A model generated the notes under the pieces. The model made no database searches and had not been told where the DNA came from. It saw only the letters and a list, made by a program, of their open reading frames with translations. A program made the position numbers and the translations under genes. From Mycosarcoma maydis (Eukaryota; Basidiomycota; Ustilaginomycetes; Ustilaginales), in NCBI RefSeq assembly GCF_000328475.2, contig NC_026492.1, positions 1 through 64,000 of the forward strand: a stretch of 64,000 bases of DNA, written 5' to 3'. How positions within the stretch are numbered: the stretch's first letter is position 1; every line of letters begins with the position of its first letter. Of this stretch, positions 40,101-49,988 are shown in pieces.

Positions 40101-40219
40101 AGACCTGCAGTAGCAAGGCGACTCGAGTCGGGATGAACGGCGACACTGAAGATGGTGGAGAGCTTGCCCTTCTTGTCATCATTGTGATGAGCCACCCAGT
40201 CAGGCAAGATGATGGACAT
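37166..40219 (-). CDS. HIR1: HIRA/Hir1 histone chaperone subunit
   Basis: A 1017-residue intronless protein with a clean ATG. The first ~390 residues are WD40 repeats (LSTIFSVAVHPDSSRLATAGLDTKIRIWATA is the first). The HIRA B-domain, which binds the H3-H4 chaperone Asf1, is at about 440-460 (KDGKRRIRPTLIGD). The C-terminal Hira domain follows at roughly 660-930, and a KKRKAEDAE-type basic stretch before it could be a nuclear signal. In fungi Hir1 with Hir2, Hir3 and Hpc2 deposits H3-H4 outside S phase and represses histone genes. A single polypeptide with both WD40 and Hira domain fits animal HIRA and Hir1. It is divergent from the choline kinase gene. Confidence 0.93.
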   Translation of the reverse strand: MSIILPDWVAHHNDDKKGKLSTIFSVAVHPDSSRLATAGLDTKIRIWATATILNPRAENNSNSHRLLSTLSRHTGSVLVVRWANSGRFLASGSDDTVALIWDLDPSGMGGGSFGSSEVNIESWRPYRRLAGHESDVVDLAWADDDEFIATVGLDSKVIVWSGTHFDRLRIIDGHQGFVKGVVFDPLGQYLATASDDKTVKVWRTSDWGLERSITDPFLTSPSTAFFRRPSWSPDGSLLLCANAMSGPVFVASVVKRSSWSSDIYFVGHENAVVVTAFSPKIFVGFDGGTHSCVVALGSLDQSVSIWVTGLEQPVLVARDVFERQVMDLSWSADGYTLYACSSDGTVAVFHLSPELISDALSAEKLEQSRAKHGVKRVRNVAAATNGALPIGTSDRPNMLQPRKAGQSQAARASVPPVPIAGSVPPVRPIASRTERLHQTITITKDGKRRIRPTLIGDDLEPSQAVSHHHAYQPAPTSHALMPSIQQHQLPAMREAIGGTTVDGFGARPGVNGIHAGMTNSVSDGTAAAVVEAVLAAQRSNPAAMTTPMAAASSMMPYVPIGLPFGIMPEGASPEDMMQFWTEFQQRFMRGKKRKAEDAEAGSDSDDIEPIGKLQKGKTRADIGRTLGSEHPRDPPGPKKVLREALTGASGIVENGVRKGVHLAVPETLSIYRRDEDGLSIEIRNFDESRPTEIARLDPSDKDRVLWLDFSPTAATLATATSFFSAVALEDSTVLIYSSRGGRIGNLLLDSACYRLESNGVVLMAVTVAGLMYRWNIRADHEIHRPVSVLNLLGDPENLFSITVHANGAPIVILQSEKAYTFDDKKLGWVCISDGWWAEHSEAWDGRTRSRGSEVSVRDPVRAIEAEINTMYVRRVHGDNQVGAQEESDDDQTPPVEMSVPEDKKSDFVIAVTLRHLEARILAATILDSANEYKNHLIAYAKRIAEEGIKNQAEDLIKSLIGPIYYKPEKNQDAAWQPTILGFDKRQLCGQVLQILARPRNLTSLVQPYQEILANMKA

Positions 40220-40746
40220 TGCTGCAAAAACTAGCTTGGACGCCGCAGCAACAAGAGCGAGCTAGCGACTCGAATTGCGCCGACTCGCTTGGTATGGCCA
40301 ATGTGCGATGCAGCGGATTGCGTTAAAGAAGGACTGCGCTACCGCAACGGCTGCTTAACAGGACTAAGACGATGGTGGTGGTGATACGTCGTAATGGAGC
40401 TTTTGCTCAGCCGATGCCAGCGATGCCAGCGATACCAGAGATACCAACTTTGGAGCGAGAGAATGATGGAGGCGGAGTCGCGTCCGTGTGCATGTACAGC
40501 TTTGCCAGGAGAGCAGTCGATCGTGGTGCAAGGTTTTCAGTGATAGTGATGAGCACGATGAGGAGAGGCTTACGGCGGCGAAGAAAATGAACGATGAGTG
40601 AGAGCAGTCGTAAGTTAGCCGACGAGGGTCCATCCATCATCATACGCGACGAGCATACACGATGACCATCCGTGATCTTTCTCGTCAGTCTCTAATAATC
40701 ACGAATGAGTGTAAACAAAATTGTCAAACACGGATGCACGGATCGA

Positions 40747-40810
<64 letters not shown>

Positions 40811-41566
40811 GCGTGTCTCACGTCTCTATCGTGTCTGGTGTTCTTTACCTGTGCCACGCCCGCTAAGTTACACTGCGCAGTCACGAGTTGGCTTGAGCGG
40901 TCAGTCACAACAATCACGAATTATGGCGGCTCATGGAATTTGAAGAATCAGATGTCAGGCAGACTCAAACTTGCCGAACGGAGCCAAGCCAAGCCAAGCC
41001 TTGCTTTGTTCTGCGTTGCGTTGCGTTGCGTTGCTTTGCTTTGCGGTTGTTGGTTTGTATCACGGATGTGAGTGAACAAGGCCCGTTCAAGAGCATCCTC
41101 GTCTCTTTTGGTCTCGGCTGTCCCTTGACTTTGCTAGCACTCACAACTCACACTCACGACTGTGACTTTCACGTCGGTGGGGGGTTTTTTTTTTCTTACT
41201 AACAACAATCGTGAATCGTGAATCACGAATACGTGATTAATCACCTGTCTTTGTATAACGTTAAGTCTCGTGAGTTATTTCGTTTTATCACAATCGTGAA
41301 TGAATTCGTGAATGGGTTTCGGATCTCCCGATTCAAGCTGATCATTGGCTGCCCCGTCTTCGTGTTGCGACGTGCTGAAAGAGGGTTGGCTCGATTCGTG
41401 ATTCACACTCGTTCGCGGAGGCGATGTTGGAGAAGCATGAACAACACCTCGAACTCTATCGAATTGCATCGGCGAATCCGATCCTTCTGCTCGCTCAGCT
41501 CGATTAGCCAACGTGACGACGCCGGAAGAGCTCGACACTGCTCACCTCACAGCGTTCTGTGCCGCG
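40220..41566. other. divergent intergenic region, HIR1 / choline kinase
   Basis: About 1.35 kb. It contains a (CT)n microsatellite, pentamer runs (CCAAG and GCGTT, about 40982-41045), and CACGAAT units at 41205-41235. No gene is supported; open frames here are products of the simple repeats. Confidence 0.6.
40750..40810. repeat. (CT)n microsatellite
   Basis: About 60 bp of almost pure CT dinucleotides, with one CTAT interruption, about 530 bp upstream of HIR1 and 760 bp upstream of the choline kinase ATG. It would be polymorphic between isolates. Confidence 0.95.
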
Positions 41567-44500
41567 ATGCAGCAGCAGCAGCAGCTGCTGCAACAGCAAC
41601 AGCAACACCAGCTGTCGCAGGACTACCGCCATATTGCGGAATCTCACCGATCACTAGAGAGTGATGCCGCATCGCCCTCATTTGATCCGTTGCACTGTCC
41701 CTCGTCATCGCCTTCTCCGTCCCTCTCAGCCTACTCGTACTCCTCGGCATCTAGCGCCGATGACCTCTCGGACCAGGGTCCAGACCTCAATGCCTTGTCG
41801 CTCGAGGAGATAGACGAGCCTCAGTATCGTCTCGCGCCTTCCCTTCACACGTTGCGAGATCACCACCTTCTCGCTCACGGTCTCTCCAATGCCGACCTTG
41901 ATCCTCGACAGTCGGGTCTACCCAGCGGTGCTGCAACACCTATAGCTTCCCAATCCTCCGCCTCCCTTCGATTCCTGGAACATTCGCGCACCGCATCATC
42001 TTCATCGCCCACTCGTGCTGTTTCCTCGGCCTTCTCATCCTTGTATCGCAAGCTATCACCCAGGATTGCCTCTGAAGGAAACAGTTCGTCGACGCACATC
42101 CTGTCGACCGAAGCTGATGTCACAGTGCAGCGTCCCTCGTCGCCAGACTCGGGAGAGGAGGAGGAGGAGGGGCAGCAGCAGCGCGTCGATCCAGATGCCG
42201 AACCAGATGGCTTCGACGCGTTAGATGTTGACGAGGAAGATATGCACGCTGACGGCATTCCAGCCGCTCGCGGTTGGCGTCTCGATGCACGTCAAGCCGA
42301 CACTGCCCAGTTCCGTACAAAGGTACTCCAGCTCTTTTCCGAACAGCTCGGCCTGGTTGGCTGGACACAAGAAACGGTCGATTCTTCCTTGTGGCCACTC
42401 GATCCCGATCACCTTGGCCTCAAACGTATCAGCGGCGCTTTTACCAATGCTGTCTTCTTTGCAAGCTACCAGCCTACCCAGTCTGCACCCAGAAATGTCG
42501 TTCCGCCGCCCACTGTCCTGCTTCGTGTCTACGGCGCCAGCTCAGAAGCGCTACTCTCTCGTCGTGCTGAGCTGCTCATCCTACACACCCTGTCAAGCCT
42601 CTACGAAATCGGTCCGCACATTCTTGGAACTTTTGCCAACGGCCGTGTCGAAGAATTTTACGATTGCGATCCCATCAAGAAAGACGGAATGCGCGATTTT
42701 GGTGACCGCGAGGCGTACATGCTCCCCGGAGGTAGACTTGTCGTCAAGGGCCACGAAGGTCGCGCACACTGGGTAGCGCGTCGCATGAACGAGCTTCACT
42801 CGGTGCCGCTCGAGGTCATGCGGACCGTGCTCGAGCAGGGCAACCTGCGTGGTCCAAGCGAAAAGGGCTTCGGACGAGGCATTGAGAACCACATCATGGC
42901 AAGCTCACATCGCCCTCGTCGCAGGACTCGCCAACGTCACTTGACCGGACCAACCGACAAGGACGCCGTATCGCCTCACATCTACGGTCTCGACAACCGC
43001 GGAGTCATACGAGCCAGTCCGGCACCCTTAGGTCCTGACGACGCTTCGCCAGCAGGCAGCGTGGATGTGCATCCGAGCTACGCATTCTCCCACCGAAACA
43101 GCTCGGCTGTCTCGCTCGATTCGTTGGCTACCAGCTACAATTCTCAATCCAGTTTCTTCGGCGAAAGCCCGGCTTTGTCCGGCATCACCAGCCCCGCCCT
43201 TTCCAGCTCGTCGGCCACCGATACGCCCAATTCTTACTTTCCCCCCGTCGCCAACACGCCGATGAGCCCGCTTGCTTTGGCATCACAAGGCCGCTCAAGC
43301 AAATCGAAATCGTCGCGAGGCCCTTACCCCGGCGTCTGGCGAAGACTCAAAAGATGGTCACGCGAGGCGGCCAAAGTGATTGAGCTGGTCGACGGGTTTG
43401 CAAAGACGCAAAACGGTGCCAAGGCTATCGCCATGTGCTTTTCCAACCATCCCTCCATCCGCCAGGAGATGCAAGCCGATCCCAATGCGCTGACCACAGC
43501 CTCTATTGGTCCCACTCCCGGAAATCTCCGCAACACATTGCGAGCCATTCGGGCTATCGATCTCGTGTCACTGATACGCCAAGTCGAAGAATACAAACGC
43601 TTTGTAAGGAAGTGGGAGCGACGTGAAGGACCATCGCGGCGTGTCTTTGCTCACAATGACGCCCAGTACGGCAACCTTCTCGCCATCAAGCATCTCAACG
43701 CTTCTGCTGCTATGCTGACTAGTACGCAAGACGAAGAGAGATCGAGAGCTGCCAAATCGCCATCCGTGGAAGCGCCATCCATTCCGGCCGGAATGCCCCG
43801 ACTACAATCGCACGAAAGCCGGCGCGACAGCGTTGCAGCCGTCCCCGGAAGTCAGAGCCCGATCGCACCGAGATCCAAGAGCCGCAGCCGAGCCAACTTT
43901 AAGAAAGCGCCGCCGCTTCACCATCGCATCGTCGTCATTGACTTTGAGTACGCTAGCCCCAACCCGCGGGGCTATGACATCGCCAACCACTTTCAAGAGT
44001 GGCGCGCCGACTACCACCATACCACGCTGTCGTGGTCATTGACGCATCATGGCAGCTACCCAGATGAGCAGCAACGTCGCAAATGGCTTCGTGCTTATGT
44101 CGAACAGGGCCGACTGCTCCGAATGGGCGGCCGCGCCACCAAGGCTGGCCCAGGCTTGCCAGGTGCGCCTGCAGGATTCGATGTTCCCGCCGATATAGCG
44201 CTGCCGCCCGCCGTCACCTCGCTGCAGTACCCAGCTTCGGAAACGGGCATTCACGCTCCGATTACTGCTGAAAGGCCGAGCGCACCAGTCACGCCGGGCA
44301 CGGGCGCTGCCCAAATGGCCGCGCTCGAAAAGTCATCGGGCGAACGCAACCGCCCATCGATTTTGCAAAACAGTTCCAACGCATCTGCATCGGCCAGACG
44401 GGACTCGACTTCGGGCTCATCGTCCATCGACAGCGAGAAAATGCCGGCCAAACACCTTGGCAGACAGGGCAGCATCGAGTCGATCTCTTCGTCTTCTTGG

Positions 44501-44947
44501 CAGGCGCCACCGTCGGGCTCGCATCGAGCTGTCAATCCATCTGCACCGAGCACTCCAGCCAGCTGTCTCAATCCTACATCGCCATCTTTGGAAGGCTCGG
44601 CGTCGCCCCAAGCGCTAGCATTAGCCTCTCTCGATGCAAGCATCGAAAAGGAGGTCGATCGACTCGAGCGCGAAGTGCATATCTGGAGTGCGGCTACGCA
44701 TGCAGTGTGGGGCTTGTGGGGGATCGTGTTTGCCAAGGAGGAACTCGAATCTGTGCTAGCCAAAGCCTCCGCTGAAGCGGAAGGCCAGCAGGTCGAGGAG
44801 ACGGTCTTGTCCGAGCAGAGCACTCAGACAGTACCTTCAGCAGCCTGTGCAGAGACGTTTGATAATTTGCGATACGCATTGGGTCGCATCGAGCTCTTCC
44901 GTCAAGAGTTCCAGCAGCTCAAGGAACTCGGCATCGACGCTATCTGA
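41567..44947 (+). CDS. choline/ethanolamine kinase with long extensions and insertions
   Basis: A 1126-residue protein taken from the ATG at 41567, because the in-frame region back to a stop at 41438 has only GTG. It phosphorylates choline and/or ethanolamine with ATP, the first step of the CDP-choline route to phosphatidylcholine. After about 285 disordered residues (poly-Gln at the start, then Ser-rich and acidic) the kinase fold starts at GLKRISGAFTNAVFF. Brenner's motif is RVFAHNDAQYGNLL with H696-N-D, and the choline kinase motif is VVIDFEYASPNPRGYDIANHFQEW with D792. Between and after these lie several Ser/Pro-rich insertions. It is about twice the usual length (yeast Cki1 is 582 residues). 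Choline versus ethanolamine preference cannot be read from the sequence. Confidence 0.88.
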   Translation: MQQQQQLLQQQQQHQLSQDYRHIAESHRSLESDAASPSFDPLHCPSSSPSPSLSAYSYSSASSADDLSDQGPDLNALSLEEIDEPQYRLAPSLHTLRDHHLLAHGLSNADLDPRQSGLPSGAATPIASQSSASLRFLEHSRTASSSSPTRAVSSAFSSLYRKLSPRIASEGNSSSTHILSTEADVTVQRPSSPDSGEEEEEGQQQRVDPDAEPDGFDALDVDEEDMHADGIPAARGWRLDARQADTAQFRTKVLQLFSEQLGLVGWTQETVDSSLWPLDPDHLGLKRISGAFTNAVFFASYQPTQSAPRNVVPPPTVLLRVYGASSEALLSRRAELLILHTLSSLYEIGPHILGTFANGRVEEFYDCDPIKKDGMRDFGDREAYMLPGGRLVVKGHEGRAHWVARRMNELHSVPLEVMRTVLEQGNLRGPSEKGFGRGIENHIMASSHRPRRRTRQRHLTGPTDKDAVSPHIYGLDNRGVIRASPAPLGPDDASPAGSVDVHPSYAFSHRNSSAVSLDSLATSYNSQSSFFGESPALSGITSPALSSSSATDTPNSYFPPVANTPMSPLALASQGRSSKSKSSRGPYPGVWRRLKRWSREAAKVIELVDGFAKTQNGAKAIAMCFSNHPSIRQEMQADPNALTTASIGPTPGNLRNTLRAIRAIDLVSLIRQVEEYKRFVRKWERREGPSRRVFAHNDAQYGNLLAIKHLNASAAMLTSTQDEERSRAAKSPSVEAPSIPAGMPRLQSHESRRDSVAAVPGSQSPIAPRSKSRSRANFKKAPPLHHRIVVIDFEYASPNPRGYDIANHFQEWRADYHHTTLSWSLTHHGSYPDEQQRRKWLRAYVEQGRLLRMGGRATKAGPGLPGAPAGFDVPADIALPPAVTSLQYPASETGIHAPITAERPSAPVTPGTGAAQMAALEKSSGERNRPSILQNSSNASASARRDSTSGSSSIDSEKMPAKHLGRQGSIESISSSSWQAPPSGSHRAVNPSAPSTPASCLNPTSPSLEGSASPQALALASLDASIEKEVDRLEREVHIWSAATHAVWGLWGIVFAKEELESVLAKASAEAEGQQVEETVLSEQSTQTVPSAACAETFDNLRYALGRIELFRQEFQQLKELGIDAI

Positions 44948-45285
44948 GGTCCTTCATGCTCGTTTCTGTACTTACGATCTAACTTAGTGCACATCTTGTC
45001 GAATCACAAATCCTGGAAATCGGAAGAGGAAGATTTAACTTTTGCGGATCCAGCGTCGGAATTCGGAGATCGGTTGGCGTGCGCGTGTGGGCAAGAACTC
45101 CACAAACATAAACGCTCCATGCATTGACTGAGCATTCATCTTTCACCCTTCCAAAGTGCACCCGACACAGGGTCTTGTGACCTTCACATCACGGTCCTGC
45201 TTGCAACAACAGGAGCCCGCGCGGCTCCCCAGAGCTCTTCTTTTGACACGGATAACCGTCTTATACACAGAGACAGCCGCGTAAG
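44948..45285. other. short intergenic region
   Basis: About 340 bp between tandem genes on the plus strand; it is the choline kinase 3' flank and KIN28 promoter. Nothing specific is seen. Confidence 0.5.
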
Positions 45286-46425
45286 ATGGAGACTGCCGCG
45301 GCACAGAACCTGTTGATCGCCAACTCTTACGCCAAGGTGGAGAAAGTGGGTGAAGGTACATATGCCTCCGTATTCTTGGCACGCAGCATCAATACAGGTC
45401 AAAAGGTAGCCATCAAGAAGATCAAGATTGTTTCCAATGAGAACGGTATGGACGTCACTGCAATTCGTGAAGTCAAGTTTCTTAAGGAGCTAAACCACCC
45501 CAATGTGATCAAGCTGGTCGACGTTTTTTCTTCAGGTTCTCGATCTCCGTCTCTCAACCTGGTGCTTGAATTCTTGGACACCAATCTAGAAGCACTCATC
45601 AAGGACAGGACGCTTATTTTTACTCAAGCCGACATCAAAAGCTGGATGGCGATGCTCTGCCGTGGTTTGGAGTACTGCCATCGCTATTGGGTATTGCATC
45701 GTGATCTGAAACCGAACAATTTGCTCATCTCTCCACAAGGCGAACTCAAGATCGCTGATTTTGGTCTTGCACGCGAACACGGCGATCCAGGTGCACGCAT
45801 GACTCATCAGGTGGTAACGAGATGGTATCGACCGCCAGAGCTGCTGTTGGGTTCCCGCGCCTACTCTTCTGCCGTGGACATGTGGAGTGTAGGCTGCATC
45901 TTTGCCGAGCTTATGCTGCGCGTCCCCTATCTACCAGGCGAGTCGGATGCCGACCAGCTCATCACGATTTTCAAGGCGCTCGGTACACCAACCGATAAGG
46001 ATTGGCCCGGTCACAAGTCTTTGCCAGAGTACACGGCCTTCGAACAATACCCCAAGTCCAATTTAGCTGATCTGTTCCTAGCTGCAAGTCCAGAAGCACT
46101 TGATTTCCTCCAAAAGATGCTTCTTTTCGATCCGCTCAAACGGCTCAGTGCTAATCAAGCCTTGCATCACGCGTACTTCAAGCAGGGTCCGCCACCGACA
46201 CCATTCAAGCAGCTTCCGAGGCACCCAACAAAAGCGTTGGATTCCGGGGATCCAGCTGCGCATCCTCTGCTTTCGGACAGCAAGGAGAAGAACGAAGTGC
46301 GTGAAAAGCAGCAGAACCAAGCACATGGTAACGGTAACGTCAACGGCAACAGCAGAAAGCGTCCTTTCGATGCAAAAGAGATTGAAGAACGAAGGAGATT
46401 GGCGAGAAAGCTGGCTTTCGCGTAA
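45286..46425 (+). CDS. KIN28: cyclin-dependent kinase, Cdk7/Kin28 (TFIIH, CAK) type
   Basis: A 379-residue intronless protein kinase. The glycine loop GEGTYASVF begins at G22, the PSTAIRE-equivalent helix reads MDVTAIREVKFLKEL as in Cdk7/Kin28, the catalytic loop is HRDLKPNN, and DFG is intact. The activation segment has GARMTHQVVTRWYRPPE with T173 as the expected T-loop phosphosite. The closing part (PTPFKQLPRHP) is the Cdk7 family type. In TFIIH this kinase phosphorylates Ser5/Ser7 of the RNA polymerase II tail and can activate other CDKs, working with a cyclin H and Mat1/Tfb3 partner not in this window. The C-terminal tail is basic (KRPFDAKEIEERRRLARKLAFA). Confidence 0.93.
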   Translation: METAAAQNLLIANSYAKVEKVGEGTYASVFLARSINTGQKVAIKKIKIVSNENGMDVTAIREVKFLKELNHPNVIKLVDVFSSGSRSPSLNLVLEFLDTNLEALIKDRTLIFTQADIKSWMAMLCRGLEYCHRYWVLHRDLKPNNLLISPQGELKIADFGLAREHGDPGARMTHQVVTRWYRPPELLLGSRAYSSAVDMWSVGCIFAELMLRVPYLPGESDADQLITIFKALGTPTDKDWPGHKSLPEYTAFEQYPKSNLADLFLAASPEALDFLQKMLLFDPLKRLSANQALHHAYFKQGPPPTPFKQLPRHPTKALDSGDPAAHPLLSDSKEKNEVREKQQNQAHGNGNVNGNSRKRPFDAKEIEERRRLARKLAFA

Positions 46426-46978
46426 AGAGCGCAGCAGCTTCCAAGCTTCCATTATGCGATTCGCCTCGTTTGTATTTGTATCTATGGTCCTCGTCCAATC
46501 TTGCGCTTTGGGCTTGGTGAATTCACAGCAGAGCATTAAAGCGGATCTCTGTGATGGCTTTCCGACGCCGTCAAGTAGCTATGCTGAAATTCACCGAATG
46601 CTGCTGCAAGTCCAGGGCTAGTACGACCTCGAAGAGAAAGCAACAACTTGGGCGTAGACGTAGGTTGCAGCATGTTGAGCGTCATCTTTGCATTCCTCAT
46701 CCTGTCGCCTGGGGCCTGCAGAGGTACGGACATGTGCTCAGAAAGTGTTTAAAGTATGCTCACGTATACTAGATGATGCTCTTGCGAGAGGAACTTCTCA
46801 CGATCCTCTTCGTTGCCAGCTTGCACACATAGATTGCCTTGTTCTGCCACTTTGCTCCAGCTTATGTATCTTTGCCCACTTGATAACCTGCACTCCTCTT
46901 ATTCGAAACTGGATCAGTCATAACTAGTTGATGATTGCGTGCCAGTTGTGCTGGATTCAACAGAGGCCAGAAAGATTT
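46426..46978. other. intergenic region between convergent KIN28 and CAB5
   Basis: About 550 bp, the 3' flanks of both genes. No gene is supported. Confidence 0.5.
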
Positions 46979-47821
46979 TTACAGCTTGCTGCTGGGCAAG
47001 GACGGCTTTGCACCCGTCTTCAACCTTGCCTTCACTGCCGATGTTCGTAACCATGCTCTCAAGGCGCCCATCAACAGTCCCACTGGCGGCAACAACCATT
47101 GCACCAGCCATCTCAATCTGCCTCGTACGCCACTATATCCATGCAACCATCTCTCGACCAATTTGTCTACCTGCAATCGCAGTGCCAGAGACGTATGTCT
47201 GTCCAAGTTCCTCGTCCATTCCGGTGCCGCAAGCTCATCCTTTTGCAATCTCTCACCGAAATTCGACGAGTTGTCCAGCACGGCATCGGCATACACCAAT
47301 TTCTCTTCCAACGGAAGCTGCGCCTTCAGCCTTTGCTCGGCATCCTCCTCGCTCAAACCTTTACTCTCACCATCTCGTTTCAACATTCGCTTCAGCTGAT
47401 CTTCCCGCTTACAATACACCAGCACCATTTCACCGCAAAGCTTCCACAGCCCTGCTTCTACCAGCAGCGGTGTATCCACGACTACAACTTTTTGACCCTG
47501 AATCCAGTACAGGAGCAACTTCTTCACCATGCGACGTCGGATGGCTCCATGGGTGATTTTGTTGAGCAACTTTGTTTTTTCGGGTGTGGCAAAGGCAAGA
47601 CGACCCAACTCCGCGCGATTCAGGGTCCCGTCGGTGCTGTTGATGACGGAAGGTCCAAAAGTGCTGCGTAGAGCTGTGAGAGCGGCTTGGCCCGGAGCGA
47701 CCACTTCGCGTGCCAGCACGTCTAGGTCGATGATAGGGATCTTAGCAGGGTGCGAAGAGATGAGGTACGAGGCGGTGGATTTGCCTGACGCAATCCCGCC
47801 GGTGAGTCCCACAACCAACAT
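46979..47821 (-). CDS. CAB5: dephospho-CoA kinase
   Basis: A 280-residue intronless protein from the ATG at 47821. It adds the 3'-phosphate to dephospho-CoA, the last step of coenzyme A synthesis. The P-loop MLVVGLTGGIASGKST sits at the extreme N-terminus, followed by IIDLDVLAREVV and the CoaE-type lid region (DGESKGLSEEDAEQRLKAQLP). A hydrophobic stretch near 242-265 (LRWLVQWLLPPVGLLMGALRAW) could anchor it to a membrane, as is found in eukaryotic CoaE proteins. It is monofunctional, unlike animal CoA synthase, which fuses this domain to the preceding enzyme. The UBX protein gene ends 390 bp upstream on the same strand. Confidence 0.93.
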   Translation of the reverse strand: MLVVGLTGGIASGKSTASYLISSHPAKIPIIDLDVLAREVVAPGQAALTALRSTFGPSVINSTDGTLNRAELGRLAFATPEKTKLLNKITHGAIRRRMVKKLLLYWIQGQKVVVVDTPLLVEAGLWKLCGEMVLVYCKREDQLKRMLKRDGESKGLSEEDAEQRLKAQLPLEEKLVYADAVLDNSSNFGERLQKDELAAPEWTRNLDRHTSLALRLQVDKLVERWLHGYSGVRGRLRWLVQWLLPPVGLLMGALRAWLRTSAVKARLKTGAKPSLPSSKL

Positions 47822-48210
47822 GATTGAAGTATCGCGAAAGTGATTGCAGCAGGATTTTGGTTAGACGGGCAGAGTTAGCGGTGATGGTCGCGAAGCAGGC
47901 TGTGTTGTGGACATGCTGGTCCGAGCCTCCCTAACTCATGCACGATGTAACCGGCTCATTCGAGACGACGATTTAACATATTTCAAGACTTTTCGTGTTG
48001 CGTTCTCGTGACTCGCGCTCGTGACTCTGACTTGGTGTTGATTCGTGATTCGGCTTCTCGAGACACGTACACTCGTGACTGCTCCTCCGTGCTCCAGACA
48101 CAAACACGAAGTTTGCGTAAGAGCTGCTCGCACATGAAGCATTCGCGACGAAAAAACATCTTTCATTCGAGGTCAAGCTGCGCAGCTGCCTCTGACCAAG
48201 GCACGCGGGG
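47822..48210. other. short intergenic region with degenerate heptads
   Basis: About 390 bp between tandem genes. CTCGTGACT-type units lie at about 48005-48085; no gene is supported. Confidence 0.5.
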
Positions 48211-49559
48211 CTACTGTGGTGAAGCCTCAAGTGCAGCGTTGGGCACAAGTCCAAGCTCGCGCAGGGTCTTGGATGCGTCGCTGGCGTCAAAGAACTTTCT
48301 CGGGAAAGTCGTTGAGAACTGAGATAGCAGAAAAGAGATTTGAAGACGGTCAGGAACTGCCTCGTGTCTTACACGTTGAGTATCGTGATGGCACTTACCT
48401 TGAGCTGTGTACTTCCACCATCTTTGCCCTCTGCCCGTATCTTATCCGCAACGTCATCCAACGTGGAATCAGCGGGTAGTGTTCCCATCCACATTCCTCC
48501 TGGAGCGCGGACCCTCAGCCTCGCCTCGTTGGCCGAGCTTTTGCTAGCCTGTGGTCCCGCACTTGCTGCTAGCGCGGCTGCACTCGGTCCAGCGGGTTTA
48601 GCTGCAACTGGCTCGGCACCACCTTGCCTCGCAGCTTTCTCCGCCGCTGCTTTCGCTGCACGTTCACGCTTGTCGGCTTCAATCTGCGCCTTGATCTTGG
48701 CCTTAAATGCAGCGTCTTCGGCTTTCTCTTTGCGCTTTCGTTCGGCTTCCTTGATCTGCTCCTTGCGCTTCATCTCGTCTTTTATCTCGGTCAAGTCCTG
48801 ACCTGCTTTGCGACGGATCTTCTCGTTGGCTTTCGATTCTTCTGCATCGATCTTGCTCTGAGCAGCCCGCTTGAGCGCAAGTTTGTTGCGAAGCTCTTCG
48901 AGCTTTGCCTTTTTCTCCTCTTCGGTAAGCGGCTTGATCTCTTCGGTGCTTTCTTCAAACGAGGTGTGGCCCGATTTTTCTGCGTGGAACGAGGCAAAAG
49001 CGGGCGACTTGAAAACCTTGCCGCACTCGGTGCATTTGATTGACTGTCGACCGAATTCATACTGGGTCATTTACATCATCAAGGATCCGGACGCTTCGCA
49101 GATCTGGTTCGGACTTACCTTTGCTTCACCAACATTGTTGATGGCATCGTCAGCCGCTTGTTGTCCCTTTTTGTAGACGAGATCCGCGAGAGCTGCCTCA
49201 TCCTCCTCGTCATACTTTTGAGCGGGATGTAGAGCAATTAGCTGTGCGTCCCTCTTAAACTCCCCTGATTCACCGGAACTTACTTCATGACCAGCGCCGT
49301 CGGAGCTTGAACCCGAGGTTGCCGCCGACGACTTGTAGTCCGATGGCACCGGGCCATCTTGGTTGGCCTCCAAATGGTCAAGAGCCGGTTGTAGACCTGC
49401 ATTTTTTGTGGCATAGAGTGCCCAGTCGACTCGCTCTGGTGCGAAACCCATGTCCAGTACTACGATTGGAAAGTACGGAACGCAAGCTCGTATGGTCAGT
49501 CTCGATACGAATGCAGTTCTGTCTTCGGCCTCATACATACGCATACTTCGATCACCCAT
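48211..49559 (-). CDS. UBA - C2H2 zinc finger - UBX domain protein (UBXN1/SAKS1-like)
   Basis: Four exons (49547-49559, 49119-49459, 48399-49061, 48211-48318) with GT-AG introns of 87, 57 and 80 nt encode 374 residues. Exon 1 is only 13 nt and splices MGDR to ILDMGFAPERVDWAL, a UBA domain (about 5-42). Exon 3 begins with a C2H2-like finger (IKCTECGKVFKSPAFASFHAEKSGH, about 126-150) and STEEIKPLTEEEKKAKLEELR, followed by a long charged coiled coil. Exon 4 adds the FPR-loop half of a UBX domain (STTFPRKFF), which normally binds Cdc48/p97. The protein would bridge ubiquitylated cargo to Cdc48. Without splicing, exon 3 alone would appear as a separate protein and the UBX domain would be broken. 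Confidence 0.85.
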
Positions 49560-49988
49560 GTTGACCTTGTTTAAAGTCTCTAGGTGCGTCCTGTATTGGA
49601 AAATATATGATGAAAGATGTGAATGTAGAGATCGCTGAGTTTGGATGAGTTGCTGCGCACGACACTCGTTCGTCATTCGTGATTCACGATTGGCTTGTTC
49701 GCCTCCACCAAATTCTGGAAAACGAAGAGACGGGCACAGGAGGCGGAGCACGGAGCGGAGCACAGACACGCGCGTGACGGACGTGGGACCACAGACAGTC
49801 ACGAGTGGACCCACGATATTCCTATTCGTAATTGTGATTGTTTGTTAGTTCATTATTCCCCGAGATCCGAGGCAGTTCCACCTGCTCCTTCTTCTTGTGC
49901 TTTTTCTTTTCCCCACAAGCAGCGTGAACGTTGATCCGTCCCCTTGGTAGCAGCATACCCTACCTAGAAGCTGATTGAAGCCTCTGCA
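49560..49988. promoter_or_regulatory. divergent promoter region, UBX gene / DML1
   Basis: About 430 bp between divergent starts. It has one ATTCGTGATTCACGATTGG-like cluster near 49674-49692 but no TATA box I would trust. Confidence 0.4.

Noticed and set aside
41218..41664. 148-codon frame overlapping the start of the choline kinase
   Set aside because: Its composition follows heptad repeats and the CAG/Gln tract read out of frame; it has no conserved part.
49071..49559. UBA-containing frame as a separate gene from the UBX frame
   Set aside because: Splice sites at 49118/49062 join the two in phase, giving the known UBA-finger-UBX order.
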